7,127 nucleotides of DNA from Actinomycetota bacterium (GTDB lineage: Bacteria; Actinomycetota; Thermoleophilia; Solirubrobacterales; Solirubrobacteraceae). The stretch is from the NCBI GenBank assembly GCA_005883905.1, contig VAYD01000253.1:1-7127 (forward strand), given 5' to 3'. The notes under the pieces are model-generated. The model had not been told where the DNA came from, searched no databases, and saw only the letters and a program-made list of their open reading frames with translations. This document shows, one piece after another, positions 1 to 5,595 of this stretch (position 1 is its first letter; every line of letters begins with the position of its first letter). The translations under genes were made by a program, and so were the position numbers.

Positions 1-624
1 ATCTATGGCGCGCACGGCGAGACCGACGCCGACTGGGAGGCCAGCGTGCGCGCGGCGCTTGCACTCGAGCCCGAGCACGTGAGCGCCTATGCCCTCGTGG
101 TCGAGCCGGGCACGCGGTTACACGCGCGCGTGCGTGCGGGCGACGTTCGCGCGCCCGACGACGACGCGCTGGCACGCCGCTACGAGCTGGCCGACGACCT
201 GTTCGCCGCCGCCGGCCTGCCGTGGTACGAGATCTCCAACTGGGGCGAGCCGTGCCGCCACAACCTCGGCTACTGGCGCGGCTACGACTGGTGGGGCGCG
301 GGCCCGGGCGCGCACTCGCATCTGGACGGGCGTCGGTGGTGGAACCTCAAGCGGCCGCTCGCCTGGGCGACGCGCGTTCGCAACGGCGTCTCCCCCGCCG
401 CCGGAAGCGAGGACCTGGACGCTGAAACCAGGCGGTTCGAGCGGGTTATGCTCGGGGTACGCTTGGCGCGAGGGCTTGACCCCGCCGAGCTCGACGAAGC
501 GGGCCGCCAGCAGGCGGAGCAGCTTCGCGCCGAGGGGCTTCTGGCCTACAGCGGCCCTTATCTGGCGCTCACACGCCCGGGTAGGCTGCTAGCAGACCAC
601 GTCGCCCGGCGGCTCACCCCCTAG
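1..624 (+). CDS. hemW: HemW-type radical SAM protein (heme chaperone, coproporphyrinogen III oxidase-like), 5' truncated
   Basis: The frame is open from base 1 and ends at TAG 622-624, giving 207 residues of the C-terminal part. The radical SAM Cys cluster would lie outside the window to the left. Family landmarks are visible: IYGAHGET at residues 1-8 (the usual form is IYG-x-PGET/QT, so the His in place of Pro is slightly odd), [13 protein letters not shown] (26-38), YEISNW (76-81) followed by CRHNLGYW (85-92), and GAGPGAHSH (99-107). A HemN_C-type domain follows at about 143-203, ending in [16 protein letters not shown]. HemW is known as a cytoplasmic radical SAM heme-binding chaperone that was long annotated as oxygen-independent coproporphyrinogen oxidase; it lacks the activity of true HemN. 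The length and order match the family C-terminus. The gene is followed after 17 bases by a sigma factor on the same strand, suggesting one transcript. Choosing HemW over HemN rests on the short C-terminal domain and these motifs. Confidence 0.92.
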   Translation: MYGAHGETDADWEASVRAALALEPEHVSAYALVVEPGTRLHARVRAGDVRAPDDDALARRYELADDLFAAAGLPWYEISNWGEPCRHNLGYWRGYDWWGAGPGAHSHLDGRRWWNLKRPLAWATRVRNGVSPAAGSEDLDAETRRFERVMLGVRLARGLDPAELDEAGRQQAEQLRAEGLLAYSGPYLALTRPGRLLADHVARRLTP

Positions 625-641
625 AAGAGAACGAACATCCG

Positions 642-1694
642 ATGGATTCCCAGCACCCCGAAATCGTTGCCCTGATCGAACGCGCCGACCTCGGCGAGGA
701 GATCACCTGCCCGGAGGTCGACGCGGTCGCGCGCGCCGCCGACGTCCCCGAGGACGAGATCCACGACCTGTGCCGCATGCTCGAGGCGCGCGGCGCCGTC
801 ATCGACTGCTCCGAGGGCCGCCAGCCCGAGGGTCCCGTCCAGATCTCGGTCCACGACCTCGCCCACCAGACCACCGACGCGCTGCAGCTCTTCATGAACG
901 AGGTCGCGCGCCACCGCCTGCTCACGCCCGACGAGGAGATCGAGCTCGCCCAGGCGATCGAGCGCGGCGACCTCGACGCGAAGGAGCGCATGGTCAACGC
1001 GAACCTGCGCCTCGTCGTCTCGATCGCCCGCAAGTACCAGGGCATCGGCGATCTCGCGCTGCTCGACCTCATCCAGGAGGGCATCCTCGGCCTGATCCGC
1101 GCCGTGGAGAAGTTCGACTGGCGCAAGGGCTTCCGCTTCTCGACGTACGCGACGCTGTGGATCCGCCAGGCGATCCAGCGGGCGTTGGACGACCGCGGAC
1201 GCTCGATCCGGCTGCCTTCGCACGTCGCGCAGCGCGAGCGCAAGATGGCCGCGGCGCAGCGCAAGCTCACCGCGGACCTCGGCCGTGCGCCAACCGACGA
1301 CGAGGTCGCGGAGGCGTCCGGCCTGGACCTCGAGCAGGTGCTGGCACTGCGCGACGCCTCGCGCGTCGTCACGAGCCTCGATCGCCCCGTCGGCGAGGAG
1401 GAGTCGACGGCGTTCGGCGACCTGCTCCCGAGCGAGGGCCCGAGCACCGAGGAGGAGGTCGAGCTCACGCTGCGCGAGTCGGTCGTGCGCGACACGATCG
1501 AGTCGCTGCCCGAGCGCGAGCGGACCATCATCAAGATGCGCTACGGCCTCAACGGCCAGCAGGACCCGCAGCCGCTCTCACGGATCGGCCGCGAGCTCGG
1601 CATCACGCCCGAGCGCGTGCGCCAGATCGAGGAGCGCGCGCTGGAGCACCTCGCGATGCAGCGAGAGCTTCAGGCGCTGTCGGACGCGGCCTAG
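642..1694 (+). CDS. RNA polymerase sigma-70 family factor, RpoD/SigA type (group 1 or 2)
   Basis: This 350-residue protein directs core RNA polymerase to promoters. Residues 1-60 resemble a compact region 1.1 winged helix (helix, [10 protein letters not shown], then [18 protein letters not shown]). Region 1.2 is about 79-110 ([19 protein letters not shown]). Region 2 is 115-195, with [33 protein letters not shown] and [16 protein letters not shown]. Region 3 is about 196-270 and region 4 about 279-346, with [15 protein letters not shown] and the helix-turn-helix [17 protein letters not shown] (321-337) that reads -35 elements. There is no long acidic or non-conserved insert, so it is shorter than E. 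coli RpoD. In region 2.4 the usual WW dyad is LW (172-173) and the Thr that follows QAI is Gln179. ATG 642 is the first start after hemW and retains region 1.1; the ribosome site is weak (AAGAGA about 11 bases upstream). It could be the housekeeping factor or a paralogue; the window cannot decide. Its TAG overlaps the stop of the convergent gene. Confidence 0.95.
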   Translation: MDSQHPEIVALIERADLGEEITCPEVDAVARAADVPEDEIHDLCRMLEARGAVIDCSEGRQPEGPVQISVHDLAHQTTDALQLFMNEVARHRLLTPDEEIELAQAIERGDLDAKERMVNANLRLVVSIARKYQGIGDLALLDLIQEGILGLIRAVEKFDWRKGFRFSTYATLWIRQAIQRALDDRGRSIRLPSHVAQRERKMAAAQRKLTADLGRAPTDDEVAEASGLDLEQVLALRDASRVVTSLDRPVGEEESTAFGDLLPSEGPSTEEEVELTLRESVVRDTIESLPERERTIIKMRYGLNGQQDPQPLSRIGRELGITPERVRQIEERALEHLAMQRELQALSDAA

Positions 1695-3007
1695 TGCGTG
1701 TTGACCGCGGCCCTCGCGGAGAAGACGTCCGACTTGCCCTTGCTCGACGTCGTCGCGCTGCCCCAGCTCAGGACGAGCTGACCGGGCGAGAGCGTCGCGA
1801 TGCCCGTCGTGTCCCCCGGCCAGACCGAGGTGTCGCCGAACTCCTGCGACACGCGGACCGGGGCAGACAGCCAGCCGTGCGTCGTCGAGAACGTCCGTAG
1901 GTACTCGGCGTAGCCGCGCGGGTCGCTGTTCGAGAGCCACGAGACGTAGGCGGTCCCGGATGCGCCGCCCGCGACCTGCATGATGTGCGGCACCGCAAGC
2001 CGATCCGCCGGGACCTGAACGGGCGCCGACCAACTCGCGCCGTGGTCGGTGGAGAAGGACAGCACGCCCACGTCGTCGTTCTCGCTCTGCGTGTCCCACA
2101 CGGCATAGAGGTTGCCGCCGGCGTCCATGCTGATGTCCCCGTTGATCCACCACTCCGCGAGCGACATGGTCCCGGCCTCCGGACCCACTCGCAGCGGCGC
2201 GCTCCAGGTCGCGCCGTGGTCGGTGGACGAGGTGTAGTAGCTGTAGGCCGGGTTCATCGTGAACGTCACCGGATCGGTGATCTGGTAGCCCTGGTACAGG
2301 ACGTCGATGCGGCCGTTGGGCTCGACGACGAGCGGTGCACTGTCACCCCCGCTGGCCGGGAACCCGGGGCTGATGTACGACATCGGACCGAACGTCCTGC
2401 CGCCGTCCGTCGACTTCTGCATGACCACGTTGAGATCGCCCGTGGCGAACGCGCAGCTGCCGTTCGTGGCGCACAGGGTCGTGACCGAGGTGCGCTCGGG
2501 CCCGTAGTCCCACGTGACGTAGACCGTGCCGTCCGGCCCGACGGCGACGAACTCGCGGTCGCCCCAGTTCTTCGCGTCCGGGGGAACGAGCGACGTCACC
2601 TGAGGGAACGTCGCGCCGTGATCGAACGACGCGGCGACGACCGGGTACCACTCGCCGCCCCTGGCGATCATGAACGCCGCGTACACCGTCCCGTTCGGCG
2701 CGACCGTGATCGCGGGGTCCCACGAGTTGAGGTTCGACCCGACCGAACCGGGGACCGATATCGGCGTGGCGAAGGTCTTGCCACCGTCGGTCGAGCGGGC
2801 GAACGCGATCCCCCGGCACCCCATCCACACGTCGTAGACGTAGCCGAGCCTGCTGTCGGCTGCCTCCTCGACCTCCGCGTTCTGCCCGGCGCAGGACGCG
2901 CTGACATCGGTGACCGGCGAGATGCTGTACGTCGCAGTGTTGGCCGCGGACGCCGAGGCGGCGCAGGAAAGCGCGATGATGCTCACGACCATCGGGATGC
3001 AGCGCAT
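1691..3007 (-). CDS. Secreted BNR/Asp-box six-bladed beta-propeller protein (sialidase-superfamily fold, function unknown)
   Basis: The protein has 438 residues from ATG 3007. An upstream in-frame ATG at 3043 would add 12 residues, but they would encode the ribosome site and precede the signal peptide, so 3007 is preferred. Residues 1-21 are a signal peptide (Arg2, hydrophobic core [11 protein letters not shown], cleavage likely after ASA). Cys15 lacks a good lipobox because Leu is at -2. Five clear Asp boxes (S-x-D-x-G-x-[TS]-[FW]) lie at 72-79, 127-134, 199-206, 261-268 and 319-326, with a degenerate sixth near 374-379 (STTHGW). They are spaced 55-72 residues apart, as expected for one blade each. 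Cys39/Cys64 and Cys179/Cys185 could form disulfides outside the cell. Asp boxes are structural turns found in sialidases and many other propellers. I do not see the FRIP motif or a convincing arginine triad, so sialidase activity should not be assumed. It starts 42 bases after yceH and may share its transcript. Confidence 0.85.
   Translation of the reverse strand: MRCIPMVVSIIALSCAASASAANTATYSISPVTDVSASCAGQNAEVEEAADSRLGYVYDVWMGCRGIAFARSTDGGKTFATPISVPGSVGSNLNSWDPAITVAPNGTVYAAFMIARGGEWYPVVAASFDHGATFPQVTSLVPPDAKNWGDREFVAVGPDGTVYVTWDYGPERTSVTTLCATNGSCAFATGDLNVVMQKSTDGGRTFGPMSYISPGFPASGGDSAPLVVEPNGRIDVLYQGYQITDPVTFTMNPAYSYYTSSTDHGATWSAPLRVGPEAGTMSLAEWWINGDISMDAGGNLYAVWDTQSENDDVGVLSFSTDHGASWSAPVQVPADRLAVPHIMQVAGGASGTAYVSWLSNSDPRGYAEYLRTFSTTHGWLSAPVRVSQEFGDTSVWPGDTTGIATLSPGQLVLSWGSATTSSKGKSDVFSARAAVNTH
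2035..2227 (-). repeat. 19-base direct repeat encoding two Asp boxes (2035-2053 and 2209-2227)
   Basis: The 19-mer TCGCGCCGTGGTCGGTGGA (+ strand) occurs identically at both positions. They are 174 bases apart, which is 58 codons and exactly the spacing of Asp boxes 4 and 5 of the propeller. A weaker relative is at about 2610-2630 (box 2). The identity is partly forced by the protein motif, but identical synonymous positions suggest blade duplication or local gene conversion. Confidence 0.7.
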
Positions 3008-3014
3008 GACGCCA

Positions 3015-3019
3015 CCCTC
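3015..3019 (-). promoter_or_regulatory. Ribosome binding site deciding the propeller gene start
   Basis: On the - strand GAGGG is followed by seven bases and then ATG 3007. This is the best Shine-Dalgarno match next to any start in the window. It supports 3007 over the upstream in-frame ATG 3043, because the latter would place this motif inside the coding region and put a charged stretch before the signal peptide. Confidence 0.55.
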
Positions 3020-3049
3020 TACCTCCCGGGGGTCGCGCGTCAAGCACCG

Positions 3050-3691
3050 TCACAGGCGCGTGCGCAGCTCAGCCACCTCGCGCTCGAGCCGCGCCACGCG
3101 CTCCTCGAGCGATGAGACTCCGGGGTCTGACCCCTGATTCTCATTTGAGACTGAGGGGTCAGACCCCTGATTCTCAAATGACACTGAGGGGTCAGACCCC
3201 TCAGTGTCATCGGCGCCCAAGAGCTGGCCGAAGCGGTCCTCCTTCTGGCCCGGCCGGCGGGCCACGCGTTCGGCGTAGCCGCGCTCGATCAGGCGCCGCA
3301 CCGTTTCCTCGACCTCGGCCAGCGAGGCGAACGGGTGCAGCCGCTCGGTGCGCCCCTTGAGCTCGCCGGGGGTCTGCGGGCCGCGCAGGAGCATCACGGT
3401 CAGGACGGCCTGCTCGGCGCGGTCGATGCGCAGCGCCTCGTCCATGAGGTGGCGGTACTTCGCCGCGCGCGATCCCTGCCCGGAGGCGAAGCGCACCCAC
3501 CCGCGACCGCGCAGCCGCGCGACGGCCCCGCGGATCGCCTCCTCGTCGTAGTCCACGACCGGATCGCGGTTCGTCGCCTGGTTGCACGCCAGCCGCAGCG
3601 CGTTGAGCGTCAGCGGATACCCATCCGGCGTCGTGCGCTGCTTCTCCATGAGGCAGCCTGCGACGCGCAGCTCGACGGCGTCAGGATCCAT
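3050..3691 (-). CDS. yceH: YceH family protein (UPF0502/DUF480), with palindromic insert in the linker
   Basis: The protein has 213 residues. The start of the family is clear: ELRVAGCLMEKQRTTPDGYPL (7-27), then LTLNALRLACNQATNRDPVV (27-46). Next come VRFASGQGSRAAKYRH (66-81) and VLTVMLLRGPQTPGELKGRTERL (96-118). The family is known to fold as two winged-helix domains; its molecular role is not established. The C-terminus, SLEERVARLEREVAELRTRL (194-213), is a short coiled coil that matches the end of E. coli YceH. Between the two parts, residues 162-194 are three 11-residue repeats (GSDPSVSFENQ, GSDPSVSNENQ, GSDPGVSS) made by the DNA palindromes at 3112-3210. Without them the length would be about 180. 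ATG 3691 lies inside the end of the acetoacetate-CoA ligase gene (11-base overlap) with no good ribosome site of its own, so translation is probably coupled to that gene. The frame is intact, so the protein is probably made. Confidence 0.93.
   Translation of the reverse strand: MDPDAVELRVAGCLMEKQRTTPDGYPLTLNALRLACNQATNRDPVVDYDEEAIRGAVARLRGRGWVRFASGQGSRAAKYRHLMDEALRIDRAEQAVLTVMLLRGPQTPGELKGRTERLHPFASLAEVEETVRRLIERGYAERVARRPGQKEDRFGQLLGADDTEGSDPSVSFENQGSDPSVSNENQGSDPGVSSLEERVARLEREVAELRTRL
3112..3210. repeat. Three abutting 33-base palindromic units (REP-like), in frame inside yceH
   Basis: The units are 3112-3144, 3145-3177 and 3178-3210. Each has the core GGGGTC-N-GACCCC (3122-3134, 3155-3167, 3188-3200), at a strict 33-base period. 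The arms are 16 bases around a single central base (3128 T, 3161 A, 3194 A). Unit 3 is perfectly self-complementary (16 of 16 pairs) and units 1 and 2 match at 14 of 16. The period is 11 codons, so the gene frame is kept and each core encodes GSDP (the central base falls in a synonymous Ser position, TCA or TCT). Fourteen of the 33 codons end in A or T, unlike the rest of yceH. No transposase lies in the window. A REP-type element spread in trans is the best explanation; the element class is an inference. Confidence 0.9.
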
Positions 3692-5561
3692 CGTGCGCCA
3701 TCTTGACGAAGGCGTCGAGTGCGGCGGGATTCGCGAGCGACTCGCGGCTCGCCGCCTGCTCGGGCGGCGTGCCCATCAGGATCTTCTTGACGGGCACCTC
3801 GAGGATCTTGCCGCTCAGTGTGCGCGGGATCTCGGCGATCGCGTGGACCTCGTTGGGAACGTGGCGTGGCGAGCAGTAGTCGCGGATGCGCGCCGCGATC
3901 CGCTTCGTGAGGTCCTCGTCGAGCTGCGCCCCGGGAGCGAGCACGACGAACAGCGGCATGTGCCCGTCGAGGTCGACCACGAGCGCGTCGGTGATCTCGT
4001 CCAGCGACAGCACCGCGCGGTAGATCTCGCTGGTGCCCATCCGCACGCCGCCGCGGTTGATCGTCGAGTCGCTGCGCCCATAGATGATCGCCGTGCCGCG
4101 ATCGGTGATCTCGACCCAGTCGCCGTGGCGCCAGACGCCAGGGAACATCTCGAAGTACGCCTCGCGCAGCTTCGAGCCATCCTCGTCGCCCCAGAAGAAG
4201 ATCGGCATCGAGGGCATCGGCGCGGTGATCACCAGCTCGCCCACCTCATTGACATTCGGCCGGCCGTCCTCGTCCCAGGACTCGATCGCCGCGCCCAGGC
4301 AGCGCGCCTGCAGCTCCCCCTTGTAGACCGGCAGCACGGGCACGCCGCCGACGAACGCGGTGCAGACGTCGGTGCCGCCGCTCGTGCTGAACAGCCATGT
4401 GTCCGATCCGAGCTCGTCGTAGACCCACTGAAAGCCCTCCGGCAACAGCGGCGAGCCCGTCACGCCGACCGCGTGCAGCTTCAGGTCGCGGCCCCGCGCC
4501 GGCTCGATGCCGTCCTTCATCGACGCCGCGATGAACGCCGCGCTCGTGCCGAACACCGTCATCCCGGTGTCCTGCGCCAGGTCCCACAGCACCTCGCCCG
4601 CGGGGTTGCCGTCGTAGAGCACGATCGACGCATCGGTCAGCAGCACGCCGACCAGGAAGTTCCACATCATCCAGCCGGTCGTCGTGAACCAGAAGACGCG
4701 ATCGTCCTCGTGGCAGTCGAGGTGCAGCCACATCTTCTTGAGGTGCTCGAGCAGGATCCCGCCCTGGCCGTGCACGATCGCCTTCGGCAGTCCCGTCGTG
4801 CCCGAGCTGTACAGCACCCACAGCGGATGATCGAACGCCAGCGGCGCGAACTCCAGCGGACCGTCCTGCAGGAACCCGTCCTCCCAGCCGGAGCCGTCGA
4901 GGTACCCGAGCCGCACCACCGGCGCGCCCACCTCCGCCGCGATCTCCTCGACGATCGCTGAGCGATCGAAGTCCCTGCCGCCATAGCGGTAGCCGTCGAT
5001 CGCCAGCAGCACCTTGGGCTCGATCTGCGCAAAGCGATCGACCACCGACCGCGCGCCGAACTCCGGCGCCGCGCTGGACCAGACCGCCCCCAGCGACGCC
5101 GTCGCCAGGAACGCCGCGATCGTCTCGGGGATGTTGGGCAGGTACGCGCACACCCGGTCGCCCTCGCCGACGCCCCGCGCCACCAGCCCGGCGCGGATCC
5201 GCGCGGTCTCGGCACGCAGCCGCCCCCACGTCCACTCTTCGACTGCGCGCAGCTCCGACGCCGCCCGTAGCGCCACGCGCTCGTCGGGCTTTCCGCGAAA
5301 CAGATGCTCGGCGTAGGACACCCGCGCGCCCGGAAACCACTCGGAGCCCGGCATCACGCGCGAGCCAAGCACCGCGTCATACGAGCCTGCGACGCCGTAG
5401 GTCTCCCAGATCGCCGCCCAGAACCCCTCGAGATCGGACACCGACCAGCGGCGCAGCGACTCATAGTCCTCATGCCGGTGCGCGCGCATGAACGCCGTCA
5501 TGTTCGCCCGCTCGACCCGCTCGGGCGACGGCGACCACAGGATCGGAGGCGCCTCGCTCAT
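3681..5561 (-). CDS. aacS: Acetoacetate-CoA ligase (acetoacetyl-CoA synthetase), ANL superfamily
   Basis: The protein has 626 residues, close to the usual length of about 650. The enzyme converts acetoacetate, ATP and CoA to acetoacetyl-CoA, AMP and PPi in the cytoplasm (EC 6.2.1.16). The N-terminus fits the acetoacetate type rather than acetyl-CoA synthetase: LWSPSPERVERANMTAFMR (8-26), then WFPGARVSYAEHLF (75-88). PNIPETIAAFLATASLGAVWSS (142-163) and FAQIEPKVLLAIDGYRYGG (177-195) are also typical. The ATP/AMP-binding loop is YSSGTTGLPK (251-260). STSGGTDVC is at 392-400, HGDW at 479-482 and YGRSDSTINRGGVRMGT at 494-510. The C-terminal lysine for adenylation is Lys585 in PRTLSGK. All key motifs are present. 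ATG 5561 gives the family N-terminus; codons upstream are out-of-frame translation of the FN3 gene, although the frame stays open to 6326. The ribosome site is poor. It lies 31 bases after the corrected end of the FN3 gene and overlaps yceH by 11 bases. Confidence 0.95.
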   Translation of the reverse strand: MSEAPPILWSPSPERVERANMTAFMRAHRHEDYESLRRWSVSDLEGFWAAIWETYGVAGSYDAVLGSRVMPGSEWFPGARVSYAEHLFRGKPDERVALRAASELRAVEEWTWGRLRAETARIRAGLVARGVGEGDRVCAYLPNIPETIAAFLATASLGAVWSSAAPEFGARSVVDRFAQIEPKVLLAIDGYRYGGRDFDRSAIVEEIAAEVGAPVVRLGYLDGSGWEDGFLQDGPLEFAPLAFDHPLWVLYSSGTTGLPKAIVHGQGGILLEHLKKMWLHLDCHEDDRVFWFTTTGWMMWNFLVGVLLTDASIVLYDGNPAGEVLWDLAQDTGMTVFGTSAAFIAASMKDGIEPARGRDLKLHAVGVTGSPLLPEGFQWVYDELGSDTWLFSTSGGTDVCTAFVGGVPVLPVYKGELQARCLGAAIESWDEDGRPNVNEVGELVITAPMPSMPIFFWGDEDGSKLREAYFEMFPGVWRHGDWVEITDRGTAIIYGRSDSTINRGGVRMGTSEIYRAVLSLDEITDALVVDLDGHMPLFVVLAPGAQLDEDLTKRIAARIRDYCSPRHVPNEVHAIAEIPRTLSGKILEVPVKKILMGTPPEQAASRESLANPAALDAFVKMAHDGS

Positions 5562-5595
5562 GAGGCGCAACCTATCGAGCCGGCCGCCTCGCTCA
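5550..5595 (-). repeat. 11-base direct repeat at the FN3 gene/ligase junction
   Basis: On the - strand TGAGCGAGGCG occurs at 5595-5585 and again at 5560-5550, 35 bases apart. The first copy begins with the corrected stop codon of the FN3 gene. The second overlaps the ligase ATG (ATGAGCGAGGCG) and begins with the stop of the uncorrected FN3 frame. It may be a trace of a small duplication, or chance in GC-rich sequence. Confidence 0.6.

Noticed and set aside
614..1534. Long - strand frame opposite the sigma factor
   Set aside because: Ser/Arg-rich shadow of the sigma gene, with no recognisable domain.
3020..3045. TTGACG and TAGAGG on the - strand with a 16-base spacer, just before the propeller start, as a leaderless promoter
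   Set aside because: TAGAGG is a poor -10 match, the start would fall on the ATG itself, and a good GAGGG ribosome site argues against a leaderless message. Too weak to list.
1985..3115. Long + strand frame opposite the propeller gene
   Set aside because: Arg/Val/Asp-rich shadow typical of GC-rich antisense frames; the - strand frame has a signal peptide and five Asp boxes.
3112..3210. CRISPR array
   Set aside because: The 33-base units abut with no variable spacers, there are only three, and no cas genes are present.
3112..3360. Open frame on the + strand across the palindromes (MRLRGLTPDS...)
   Set aside because: It exists because the palindromes read similarly on both strands and the rest is the antisense of yceH; no independent support.
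3582..4961. Long + strand frame opposite yceH and the ligase
   Set aside because: Arg/His/Ala-rich antisense shadow; the - strand carries all catalytic motifs of the ligase.
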